Of a stretch of 64,000 nt of DNA, positions 34,506 through 41,873 are shown piece after piece. Positions within the stretch are counted from its first letter, which is position 1. Each line of letters starts with the position of its first letter. Location: assembly GCF_024746815.1 (NCBI RefSeq), contig NZ_CP080525.1:2976001-3040000 (forward strand). Reading direction: 5' to 3'. The DNA comes from Mesorhizobium sp. AR07. Its GTDB lineage: Bacteria; Pseudomonadota; Alphaproteobacteria; Rhizobiales; Rhizobiaceae. The notes beneath the pieces are model-generated. The model ran no database searches, was not told the DNA's origin, and was given only the letters and a program-made list of their open reading frames with translations. Made by a program: the position numbers and the translations under genes.

Positions 34506-34970
34506 ATGATCGACCGCATCGTTTCCGAACTCGGCCCTTGGAGCTGGATGGTTCTGGGCTTCGTCCTGCTGGTAATGGAAATCATCGCGCCAGGCATCTT
34601 CATGCTGTGGATCGGCATCGCCGCCCTTATCATCGGCGCCGCGTCGCTGCTGATAAGGGATGCCGGTTTCTGGATCTGGCAGGTCCAGGTCCTCGCCTTC
34701 CTGGCACTGTCGCTGGTCTCGGCCTATGTCGGCAAGAAACTGGTCGGTGGTCGCAATGACCCGACCGACCAGCCACTGCTCAACCGACGCGGCGCGCAGA
34801 TGGTCGGCAGGATGGCGACACTTGCCGAACCGATCCGGGACGGGCGCGGCCGCATCAAGCTGGGCGACACGCTCTGGCGTGTCTCAGGCCCGGACCTGCC
34901 GGCCGGCACGCAAGTGCGGGTGACAGCAGCGGCCGACACGGATCTGGAACTGACCGTGGAGCCGGTCTGA
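34506..34970 (+). CDS. NfeD family membrane protein
   Basis: Encodes 154 residues. Three membrane helices (about 12-32, 33-50 and 56-76) are followed by a small soluble beta domain (about 95-154) with GRMATLAEPIRDGRGRIKLGDTLWRVSG, an OB-fold-like NfeD tail. NfeD proteins pair with SPFH proteins in membrane microdomain maintenance; the SPFH gene is 98 bp upstream. The intervening 98 bp contains a weak dyad GAGCATGAT / ATCGTGCTC around 34417-34487. It ends before a 147-bp palindrome. Confidence 0.88.
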   Translation: MIDRIVSELGPWSWMVLGFVLLVMEIIAPGIFMLWIGIAALIIGAASLLIRDAGFWIWQVQVLAFLALSLVSAYVGKKLVGGRNDPTDQPLLNRRGAQMVGRMATLAEPIRDGRGRIKLGDTLWRVSGPDLPAGTQVRVTAAADTDLELTVEPV

Positions 34971-34985
34971 ATTTACGAACCGCTA

Positions 34986-35132
34986 TAAGGTGTATTGAGA
35001 TTCAGGTCAGGCGGAGTCGAGAACAATGGCTTTCGAGAACCGGAGCGGAGCGGACATTCGGGTCCGTGAGCACCGGAAGCGCAGAAAGCCGTCGTTCGCA
35101 GGCCGGCATCACCTGAATATCAATACACCTTA
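34986..35132. repeat. 147-bp imperfect palindrome between convergent nfeD and kdsD
   Basis: Left arm TAAGGTGTATTGAGATTCAG (starting at 34986) and right arm ending CAATACACCTTA (35132) are reverse complements over 22 bp with one mismatch. The arms continue imperfectly inward (GGCTTTC on one side, GAAAGCC on the other) to a central CGGAC-ATTCGG-GTCCG hairpin. The right arm includes the TAA stop of kdsD. It could form a long hairpin in either transcript and act as a shared 3' end, or be a rhizobial palindromic mobile repeat. Confidence 0.75.
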
Positions 35133-36131
35133 GGCGGCGCCGATACGCAGCAGGTCGTGGAAGTGAACCACGCCCAACGGCATGTTGTTTTTGGTCACCA
35201 CCAGCGCGCCGATATTGTATTCGTTGAGAAGCGCGATCGCCGTACCCGCAAGCGTCTGCGGATCGATCGTCTTGGGGGTACGGGTCATGATGTCGTCGAC
35301 GATGACGTCGGCCAGGTTGCGGTGCAGATTGCGCGCCACGTCGCCGTCGGTGATGATGCCGACCAGTTCGCCGTTCTTGTCGGTGATCAAGACGCAGCCG
35401 ACCTTCTTCTGGGACAGCGTCATGACCGCTTCCGGCATCTTGGTGCCCAGCACGGCCAGCGGAATCTGATCGCCGACCCGCATGATCTCGGAGACCAGGG
35501 TCAGGTTGGCCCCGAGCTGGCCACCAGGATGGAACGTGCGGAAATGGTCCGGCGTGAAGCCACGCGCTTCGAGCAAGGCGATCGCCAGCGCATCGCCGAT
35601 CACCAGCTGCAGCAGCGTCGAGGTCGTCGGCGCCAGGCCGTGCGGGCAGGCCTCCGCTGCGCGCGGCAGCAAAAGCACGACGTCGGCCGCGCGTGCCAGT
35701 GCCGATGTCTCCCCGGCGGTGATGGCGATGAGTGGAATGGAGAAGCGCCTGGAATAGGCGACGATCCCCATCATCTCCTTGCTCTCGCCCGACCACGACA
35801 TGGCGATGATGGCATCGTCCCTGGCGATCATGCCGAGATCGCCGTGATTGGCCTCGACGGGATGGACGAAAAAGGCCGGCGTGCCGGTCGAGGCCAGCGT
35901 CGCCGCGATCTTCGAACCGATATGGCCGCTTTTGCCGACACCGGTGACGATGAGCCGGCCTTCGATCTTCGAGATCGTGTCGACGGCGTGGGCGAAAGGC
36001 CCGGCCAGTCCGTTCTCGAGCGCCTCGGCAAGGGCCGCGATCCCGGCCTGCTCGGTTGCCACAGTTCTCAGCGCCGAAGCGATCGACGCCTGCCTGTCCA
36101 AAGGCTTCTTATCCAGGGATCCTGCATGCAT
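35130..36131 (-). CDS. kdsD: Arabinose-5-phosphate isomerase (KdsD/KpsF family)
   Basis: Encodes about 333 residues. The SIS domain (about 20-190) reads VTGVGKSGHIGSKIAATLASTGTPAFFVHPVEANHGDLGM, then SGESKEM and the EACPHGLAPTTSTLLQL motif, and is followed by two CBS domains (about 205-330). This is the sugar-phosphate isomerase that makes arabinose 5-phosphate, the precursor of the Kdo sugar of lipopolysaccharide. I chose ATG 36131; another ATG at 36188 would add 19 residues but lies inside an intergenic palindrome (ATGCATGTCG) with no ribosome site. The gene ends in the 147-bp palindrome. Confidence 0.92.
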   Translation of the reverse strand: MHAGSLDKKPLDRQASIASALRTVATEQAGIAALAEALENGLAGPFAHAVDTISKIEGRLIVTGVGKSGHIGSKIAATLASTGTPAFFVHPVEANHGDLGMIARDDAIIAMSWSGESKEMMGIVAYSRRFSIPLIAITAGETSALARAADVVLLLPRAAEACPHGLAPTTSTLLQLVIGDALAIALLEARGFTPDHFRTFHPGGQLGANLTLVSEIMRVGDQIPLAVLGTKMPEAVMTLSQKKVGCVLITDKNGELVGIITDGDVARNLHRNLADVIVDDIMTRTPKTIDPQTLAGTAIALLNEYNIGALVVTKNNMPLGVVHFHDLLRIGAA

Positions 36132-36182
36132 GGGTGATGCGATTAGCGCGTTGCCGCCCGCCTGTCCAACGGAAATGGCCTT

Positions 36183-36232
36183 ATGCATGTCGCCCGGATG
36201 TCCACAGTGGTTCTGGACAGCGACAAATATGA
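36183..36232. repeat. Palindromic repeat unit upstream of kdsD
   Basis: TGCATGTCGC (36184-36193) starts a unit with an inner dyad GTCCA (36200) and TGGAC (36215) and a degenerate right end CGACAAAT. The boundary phrase matches the units at 30893 and 39968. It overlaps the longer possible start of kdsD. Confidence 0.5.
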
Positions 36233-36382
36233 GAACAAAAAAGCTCTACGCACGCCGCATGAAACCCTTTGAAAATCGGCGCTTGCGGCTCCTGATGGGT
36301 CACCGCCTCAACCCTCCGTTAACCATCCCCGTTTACGGTTCGGTAAGTATGGCGCGCGTGCGCCGCGCAAGCAGTGGTGGCG

Positions 36383-38158
36383 ATGTCCGGGGTCCAGCCA
36401 GAAAAATCAAGAGGACAAAGGAGCAAGGCGGTCTGCGCCCTGCTGCTGGCGACCAGCGTGCTTGCCTTGCTGCGACCGGCGGCGCTCCATGCCCAGGAAA
36501 CGGAACTGCGTGGCGAGGTTTCCGAATCGGCGATCCTGTCCGACCAGCAGCGCAAGGCGAGACAACTCGCTCAGGCAGCCAAGGGTCAGCAGACACCGGC
36601 CAATGCCGCGCAGGACAATGCGCCCGCGCGAACCTACCTGCCGGCCAGCGCCGGCGCCGTGCCCGACGACACGAACACCAACGATGTGGCGGCGACCGGC
36701 AGTGTTTTCGATCCGCCTTCCGCCACCGATGACACCTCCGCCGACGCACCAGTGCCACCGAAGCCACGCCGCCCATCGACGGTCAGGCAAAATGCGGCGG
36801 ACAAGGCCAAGGGCAAGGCGGCTGACAAGTCGAAGAAGAAAAAGTCGACGACGACCACCACGGACACAACCGCATCCACGACGAGCGATGCCAGCAATGC
36901 CAATGCGGATGAGGAAACGGCCAACCGCCGCGCCGTCACCATCGACAGCGTCGACCGGCAGAAGCTCGACCCCGGCGCCGAGCGCACCGCCTCCATCGAG
37001 GGCCAGAAGAAGAAGCTCGAGGACGACCCGTTTGCCGCCACCGGCGTCAAGTGGGGCTCCTTCGTCATCCGGCCAACGATCGAACAGGGCCTGACCGCCA
37101 CGTCGAACGGCGATTCGAGCAGTGCCGGCAAATCGGCGCTGCTGTCCGAGACGGCACTGCGCTTTTCCGCCGCCTCCGACTGGCGCGAGAACTCCGCCAC
37201 GATCGACGGCTATGGCCTTTTCCGCGAGACCGTGTCGGGCTACCCGGTTCACAACGAGCAGGGCCGCATCGAAGGCCAGCTCAACGTCGACCTCGACAAT
37301 GAATTGCGCGCCATCGCCAAGCTGGGCTACGAGGCCGTACCGGAATCGGCCTCCTCGCCGGACGCCATTGCCGGCGTCGAGACGCAGCCGCTGCGGCAGA
37401 CCATCAACGGCAGCCTCGGCATCGAGAAGGAAGCCGGCAAGATGCGCTATGCGTTGACCGGCGCGGTCACGCACGACTTCTTTGGCGACGCCAAGCTTTC
37501 GGACGGCACTTCGTTGTCGCAGAAGGATCGCGACTCCACGCTCTACACGGCGACCTTGCGCACCGGCTACGAGATCTCTCCCGCACTCACCCCCTTCACC
37601 GAAATCGAGGTCGGCCGCCGCGCCTATGATCAACGCTTCGACACCGATACCTTCGAGCGCTCCTCGACGCGGCTCGGCGCCCGCGCCGGCCTTGAGCTCG
37701 ACATGGGCGAGAAGCTGTCGGGCGAGTTTTCCGCCGGCTGGCTGCGCGAAGCGATCGACGACGACCGGCTCGAGGCGATTTCGGGCGCCACCGTCAACGC
37801 CGCTCTCAAATGGTCACCCGAACGCGGCACCACGATCGGCCTGACCGGACAGACCACCGTGGAGCCCACGACCACCGCCGGGCAAAGCGGCGATATCCTT
37901 TACTCGGGCCGCCTGACGGGCGAGCGGCAGATCCGTGCCAACCTCAGCGGAAATGCGACTCTGGGCCTGGACTGGCGCAACTATATCGGCATCGACGGAC
38001 ATGACATGACCTTGAGCGCCGAGGCCGGCCTGACCTGGTGGCTGAACCGCTATACCGGCCTCACCACCCGGGTGAGGACCGAAAAGCTGACCAGCAACCT
38101 GGATGGCCGTGACTACACCGCCAACAGCATCTTCCTGGGCGTAAAGGTGCAGCGCTGA
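36383..38158 (+). CDS. Outer-membrane beta-barrel protein with Thr/Lys-rich periplasmic head
   Basis: Encodes about 591 residues. A signal peptide (AVCALLLATSVLALLRPAAL, cleavage near LHA/QETE) is followed by a low-complexity region (about 30-200) with AADKSKKKKSTTTTTD and many Ala/Asp. A barrel-like domain follows (about 220-591) with repeated amphipathic strands of alternating residues and an aromatic ending (GVKVQR). The shape fits a DUF/BBP2-type outer-membrane porin-like protein. No ligand is known. The start is ATG 36383; a GTG at 36374 would add three residues. Confidence 0.75.
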   Translation: MSGVQPEKSRGQRSKAVCALLLATSVLALLRPAALHAQETELRGEVSESAILSDQQRKARQLAQAAKGQQTPANAAQDNAPARTYLPASAGAVPDDTNTNDVAATGSVFDPPSATDDTSADAPVPPKPRRPSTVRQNAADKAKGKAADKSKKKKSTTTTTDTTASTTSDASNANADEETANRRAVTIDSVDRQKLDPGAERTASIEGQKKKLEDDPFAATGVKWGSFVIRPTIEQGLTATSNGDSSSAGKSALLSETALRFSAASDWRENSATIDGYGLFRETVSGYPVHNEQGRIEGQLNVDLDNELRAIAKLGYEAVPESASSPDAIAGVETQPLRQTINGSLGIEKEAGKMRYALTGAVTHDFFGDAKLSDGTSLSQKDRDSTLYTATLRTGYEISPALTPFTEIEVGRRAYDQRFDTDTFERSSTRLGARAGLELDMGEKLSGEFSAGWLREAIDDDRLEAISGATVNAALKWSPERGTTIGLTGQTTVEPTTTAGQSGDILYSGRLTGERQIRANLSGNATLGLDWRNYIGIDGHDMTLSAEAGLTWWLNRYTGLTTRVRTEKLTSNLDGRDYTANSIFLGVKVQR

Positions 38159-38291
38159 GGCATGTCAGGCCGCGCCGAGAATGGCGGGAGCCGAAAACGC
38201 TTGCCAGCGTCCGGCTTCTCCTTGGGAGCGAACATCGTCGTCCATCCCGGGCGAGCCGACAGGGATGCAAGTCCGATTTGTCTGGAGTGGA

Positions 38292-38366
38292 TGGTGGGCG
38301 TGACAGGGATTGAACCTGTGACCCCTGCAATGTCAATGCAGTGCTCTCCCGCTGAGCTACACGCCC
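38292..38366 (-). tRNA. tRNA-Val (anticodon GAC)
   Basis: On the minus strand the acceptor arm GGGCGTG pairs with CACGCCC, followed by A and an encoded CCA. The D arm has AGCTCAGCGGGAGAGC. The anticodon arm CTGCA-TTGACAT-TGCAG has the loop anticodon GAC, reading GUC/GUU valine codons. The T arm has CAGG-GTTCAATC-CCTG. All four arms are intact. No repeat of the 3' end and no integrase gene is near it. Confidence 0.95.
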
Positions 38367-38483
38367 ATCCGAAGCCGCGCATACACCATTTTTGATCCAG
38401 CGCGTCAATAGCAGGAAAAAGGAAAGAAGGCGTCGTCTCGCCGCAGCGGCGAACGGGCGCCGATGCCTTGCCTAGAAAGCTGC

Positions 38484-38846
38484 TCAGGCCGCCTGCAGCA
38501 TCTTCTCGACCTCGTTGACGAGGTCGCGCAGGTGGAACGGCTTCGACAGCACCTTGGCGTCTTTCGGCGCCTTGGAATCCGGGTTCAGCGCAACGGCGGC
38601 GAAACCGGTGATGAACATGACCTTGAGGTCGGGATCGATCTCGGTGGCGCGGCGCGCCAGCTCGATGCCGTCCATCTCCGGCATGACGATGTCGGTCAAC
38701 AGCAGCGAGAACGGTTCCTCGCGCAGCCGCTCATAGGCGCTGGCGCCATTGTCGAAATCGCTGACCTGGTAACCGGCGCGCTCCAGCGCCTTGACGAGGA
38801 ACCGACGCATATCGTCGTCGTCTTCCGCCAGAAGAATGCGTGCCAT
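38484..38846 (-). CDS. cpdR: CpdR-type single-domain response regulator
   Basis: Encodes 120 residues, a receiver domain only. It reads MARILLAEDDDDMRRFLVKAL, with phosphoacceptor Asp52 in LLTDIVMPEMDG and Lys near 104 in VLSKPFHLRDL. It closely follows the CpdR1 sequence of other Rhizobiales (EPFSLLLTDIVMPEMDG, GFAAVALNPDSKAPKDAKV). CpdR works with the ClpXP protease in cell-cycle control in Caulobacter, where the terminal alanines matter for turnover; this protein also ends in Ala-Ala. One GANTC site (GATTC) lies in the upstream gap. It diverges from a formylglutamate hydrolase gene. Confidence 0.93.
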   Translation of the reverse strand: MARILLAEDDDDMRRFLVKALERAGYQVSDFDNGASAYERLREEPFSLLLTDIVMPEMDGIELARRATEIDPDLKVMFITGFAAVALNPDSKAPKDAKVLSKPFHLRDLVNEVEKMLQAA

Positions 38847-39008
38847 GATATCCCGTCCGAATCACCCGCCCGAGATTGCCGTTGGGCAAGCCCGTTAACC
38901 ATCCTGTATATGAGGAGGTGAGGGTAAACATCAAGTGAACGAGGACGGGTATGATCCATATTTGCCCGGCATCGCGACCGCTGAAATGCTGGACACGCGG
39001 CCAGCAAG

Positions 39009-39950
39009 GTGGCACTTTCACATCATGATGCACTGGTGTTTTCGGGTTCGCTCAAATTGAAGACGGCAGCCGAGGATTTTTCGGTCTTTCCACCCTTCGA
39101 AATCCGGTCGGGCGCCGAGCAGCGCGTCCCCTTCCTCTTCAACTCTCCGCATAGCGGCCGCTACTATCCGGAGCGCTTCCTTGCCATGGCAAGGCTGGAC
39201 CGCAACGCCATCCGCCGGTCGGAAGACTGCTATGTCGATGAGTTGTTCGGCGGCGCCGTGGCGCTGGGGGCGCCTATGCTGGCGGCGAATTTCCCGCGCG
39301 CCTATCTCGACGTCAACCGCGAGCCGTGGGAGCTCGATCCGCGCATGTTCGCCGAGCCGGTGCCGTCCTTCTGCAACATCCGCTCGGCGCGGGTGGCCGG
39401 CGGGCTCGGCACCGTTCCAAAACTGGTCGGCGAAGGGCTCGACATCTATTCGGGCCGGTTGCCGCTGGCCGAAGCGGTCGCCCGCATCGAGGCCGTCTAC
39501 AAGCCCTATCACGAGACGCTGAAACGGCTATTGACCAGAACCCATGCGCGCTTCGGCTTTGCGGTGCTGATCGACTGTCATTCGATGCCGGCGAGCATCC
39601 GCGTCGGCGACAGCGGCCTGCGGCCCGATTTCATCATCGGCGATCGTTTCGGCATCTCGGCCACCCCGGCCTTGACCGAGACCGCGATCGGCCTGCTCAC
39701 CGCCATGGGCTACACCGTCGCCCACAACAAGCCCTATGCCGGCGGCTTCATCACCGAGCACTATGGCCGCCCTGCCCGCCATCTCCACGCGCTGCAGATC
39801 GAGGTCAATCGCGGGCTCTACATGAACGAGCGGACATTCGAGAAGGCCGCCGGCTTCGACGCGCTGGCCGACGATCTGACGCGGTTTTCGGCCGACCTGA
39901 TGGCGATGCCCGACCATCATTTCATCGACCTGCCGCTGGCGGCGGAGTGA
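39009..39950 (+). CDS. N-formylglutamate amidohydrolase family protein
   Basis: Encodes 313 residues from GTG 39009 (start moderately uncertain; later GTG codons exist). The family motifs are FLFNSPHSGRYYP, then SEDCYVDELFGGA, VPSFCNIRSARVAGGLGTVP and IDCHSMP, followed by GFITEHYGRPARHLHALQIEVNRGLYMNE. These enzymes hydrolyse N-formylglutamate or similar formyl amides, releasing formate; a histidine-degradation role (HutG) is typical, but no other hut genes are near. It diverges from cpdR. A repeat and an antisense-oriented sRNA follow it. Confidence 0.9.
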   Translation: MALSHHDALVFSGSLKLKTAAEDFSVFPPFEIRSGAEQRVPFLFNSPHSGRYYPERFLAMARLDRNAIRRSEDCYVDELFGGAVALGAPMLAANFPRAYLDVNREPWELDPRMFAEPVPSFCNIRSARVAGGLGTVPKLVGEGLDIYSGRLPLAEAVARIEAVYKPYHETLKRLLTRTHARFGFAVLIDCHSMPASIRVGDSGLRPDFIIGDRFGISATPALTETAIGLLTAMGYTVAHNKPYAGGFITEHYGRPARHLHALQIEVNRGLYMNERTFEKAAGFDALADDLTRFSADLMAMPDHHFIDLPLAAE

Positions 39951-39967
39951 AATCAAGCCTTGTTTTT

Positions 39968-40015
39968 ACGCATGTCGTTGTCCCAAACCGCTACGCACTT
40001 TTGGACGACATTCAT
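39968..40015. repeat. Rhizobial palindromic intergenic repeat
   Basis: ACGCATGTCGTTGTCCCAAA begins the unit, GCTACGCACTTTTGG follows, and it closes with GACGACATTCATC, giving a near-palindrome of about 46 bp. The sequence is almost the same as the second block of the composite copy at 6176-6222. Confidence 0.75.
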
Positions 40016-40022
40016 CAGGCGT

Positions 40023-40107
40023 AAAAAAAGACCGCATCGTTTGCACGATACGGTCGAAGTCTAGGGAGGAAACGCCCAAGGAGGGCATGGACAGGAGAAC
40101 CTGTCCG
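40023..40107 (-). ncRNA. mmgR: MmgR/suhB-motif (alpha-r8 type) small RNA
   Basis: Read leftward, the RNA would start near 40107 and has three stem-loops. GGACAGG-TTCT-CCTGTCC is the 5' hairpin. GCCC-TCCTT-GGGC shows a UCCUU anti-Shine-Dalgarno loop, and single-stranded GTTTCCTCCCTAG follows it. The third is the terminator: GACCG..ATCGT pairs with ACGAT..CGGTC around TTGC, followed by TTTTTTT. This matches the trans-acting sRNA known as MmgR in Sinorhizobium (Rfam suhB element), which lies antisense just upstream of an inositol-phosphatase-like gene, as here. Relatives limit polyhydroxybutyrate and respond to nitrogen. The promoter lies just upstream. Confidence 0.85.
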
Positions 40108-40113
40108 AGGTCG

Positions 40114-40142
40114 AGGGTATTGTGCGCTGCACAAATGTCAAG
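40114..40142 (-). promoter_or_regulatory. Promoter of the MmgR-like sRNA
   Basis: On the minus strand CTTGAC (40137-40142) and TACCCT (40114-40119) are 17 bp apart, giving a start near 40107, seven bases downstream. A TTGTGCAGCGCACAA dyad lies between the two boxes and may be a regulator site. Confidence 0.7.
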
Positions 40143-40312
40143 CGACCTTCAGGCTTTTTTAATTCACTCTGATGTGGAAATTGCGTTTCGATGACGCTGG
40201 CGTGATATTTGGGCAACAGGTGCCGCTGCGGAAAAATCATCGAACACCCTTGTTTTGGCAGGAAATTGGCGGCAGAGCACGGCCCAGGCATGCTGCAATG
40301 CGGGAGAATCAG

Positions 40313-41086
40313 TTGGACATCAGCATCGATTTCATGCGCCGCATCGCGCAGGCGGCAGCAGCGGAAACCTTGCCGCGCTTTCGCAGCCAGGGCGCGGTCG
40401 CCAACAAGGAAAAGGGCAGTTTCGATCCGGTCACCGAAGCCGACCGCGAGGCCGAACGCGCCATCCGGGCGCTGATATCGGCTGAGTATCCCGATCATGG
40501 CATCCTCGGCGAGGAGCATGGCAGCGAGAACATGTCGAGCCGGCATGTCTGGGTGATCGATCCGATCGACGGCACGCGCGCCTTCATCTCCGGCCTGCCG
40601 GTTTGGGGGACGCTGGTCGGTCTGACGGCCGATGGCGATGCGGTTGCCGGCATGATGTCGCAGCCGTTCACCGGCGAGCTTTACTACGCCAACGCCTCTG
40701 GCTCGCATTATGAGGGGCCAGGCGGGCCGCGCAAGCTGACCACCCGCAGGACGACGAGGCTCGACGAAGCGACGCTGTTCACCACCACGCCGGCACTGTT
40801 CAAGGGCGCGGCGCGCGAGCGTTACGACCAGTTCGAGAAGCAGGTCCAGCTCGCCCGCTATGGCGCCGATTGCTATGCCTTCGCCATGATCGCCTCGGGA
40901 AGCGTCGACATCGTCGCCGATCCCGGACTGAAGCCTTACGACATCGTGGCGCTGATCCCGATCATCGAAAAGGCCGGCGGCATCGTCACCACCTTCGATG
41001 GCGGGCCGGCGGAAAAGGGTGGCGATGTGCTGGCGGCGGCAACGCCGGACCTTCATGCGGCCGCGATGGCCGCGCTGCGCGGCTGA
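40313..41086 (+). CDS. hisN: Inositol-monophosphatase family protein, probable histidinol phosphatase HisN
   Basis: Encodes 257 residues from TTG 40313, six bases after GGGAGA; an ATG at 40298 would add five residues. The metal-binding motif GEEHG (about residue 66-70) and DPIDGTRAF (83-91) are typical of the IMPase superfamily, followed by FTTTPALFKGAARERYDQFEK and YGADCYAFAMIASGSVDIVADPGLKPYDIVALIP. The second block fits HisN-like enzymes that dephosphorylate histidinol phosphate. SuhB or inositol activity is possible too. It follows the sRNA but on the other strand. Confidence 0.88.
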   Translation: MDISIDFMRRIAQAAAAETLPRFRSQGAVANKEKGSFDPVTEADREAERAIRALISAEYPDHGILGEEHGSENMSSRHVWVIDPIDGTRAFISGLPVWGTLVGLTADGDAVAGMMSQPFTGELYYANASGSHYEGPGGPRKLTTRRTTRLDEATLFTTTPALFKGAARERYDQFEKQVQLARYGADCYAFAMIASGSVDIVADPGLKPYDIVALIPIIEKAGGIVTTFDGGPAEKGGDVLAAATPDLHAAAMAALRG

Positions 41087-41096
41087 GGCCAGGCCC

Positions 41097-41159
41097 TCAG
41101 CGCGGCTTGATAGAGCGCCGGAATTCAGCCGGCGTGCGCCCGTAAACCTGCCGGTCATG
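41097..41159 (-). pseudogene. C-terminal remnant of an AraC-type regulator
   Basis: Read leftward, about 20 codons before a TGA at 41097 spell RQVYGRTPAEFRRSIKPR, which is the standard ending of an AraC/XylS helix-turn-helix domain. Upstream there is no trace of the preceding helices, so only the tail survives. It lies 10 bp after hisN and before the DUF1579 gene, suggesting a deletion removed the regulator. Confidence 0.6.
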
Positions 41160-41342
41160 ATCTCGTCTCCATGGCGTTCAGTTCGACGCGGGCAGATGAG
41201 CATTCCAGGACCGCGCGGGCTGTCAGAATCTTCAGCACTTTGCGGGCCACGGGCGCTGCCGGTCCATCCCCTACTGACAACTGACAACAGGCTGTCAGTA
41301 GGCACGGGCTATGGATGGGTCTTTCCAGAGGGAGAACCAGAC

Positions 41343-41855
41343 ATGCCGACACAATCAACAGCCAACCACGCCAATGACATTCGGACGGACGGCCGCAGCG
41401 ATTTCGATTTCTTCTTCGGCAGCTGGGACGTCAGCCATCGAAGGCTGCAAAAGCGGCTGGCAGGCGACACTAGCTGGGACGAATTCACTGGCACATGCGA
41501 GGTGCGCCCGCTGCTTGGCGGTCTCGGCAATGTCGACGACAATGTGATCGAGCTACCGGGCGGCGCCTATCGTGCCGCCACGGTGCGGACCTTCGATCCG
41601 GCGACACGGCAATGGTCGATCTGGTGGATCGACGGCCGCAACCCGCTGACCATCGATGTGCCGGTACGCGGCGCGTTCACCGACGGCGTCGGCACGTTCC
41701 TGTGCGAGGATGTCTTCGACGGCTGGCCGATCCGCGTTCGTTTCCTCTGGTCAGGGATCATGGAGAATTCGGCGCGCTGGGAGCAGGCCTTTTCGCCGGA
41801 TGGCGGCACGAGCTGGGAGACCAACTGGATCATGGAGTTCGCCCGCCAGACATAA
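41343..41855 (+). CDS. DUF1579 family protein
   Basis: Encodes 170 residues. Typical family phrases are DFDFFFGSWDVSHRRLQKRL near the start, RTFDPATRQWSIWWIDGRNP in the middle, and RVRFLWSGIMENSARWEQAFSPDGGTSWETNWIMEF near the end. The fold is predicted to be a lipocalin-like beta barrel; DUF1579 proteins are uncharacterised. It lacks a signal peptide. The ATG at 41343 is preceded by GGGAGAACC. Between hisN and this gene lies the AraC remnant and about 180 bp with no other support for a gene. Confidence 0.87.
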   Translation: MPTQSTANHANDIRTDGRSDFDFFFGSWDVSHRRLQKRLAGDTSWDEFTGTCEVRPLLGGLGNVDDNVIELPGGAYRAATVRTFDPATRQWSIWWIDGRNPLTIDVPVRGAFTDGVGTFLCEDVFDGWPIRVRFLWSGIMENSARWEQAFSPDGGTSWETNWIMEFARQT

Positions 41856-41873
41856 GCCGGTGATTGGTGCCCG

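Noticed and set aside
36132..36188. Longer start of kdsD at 36188
   Set aside because: The start lies inside a repeated palindrome without a ribosome site; the shorter start matches family length.
38292..38366. tRNA-Val as an integration site for a mobile island
   Set aside because: No integrase and no duplicated 3' end nearby.
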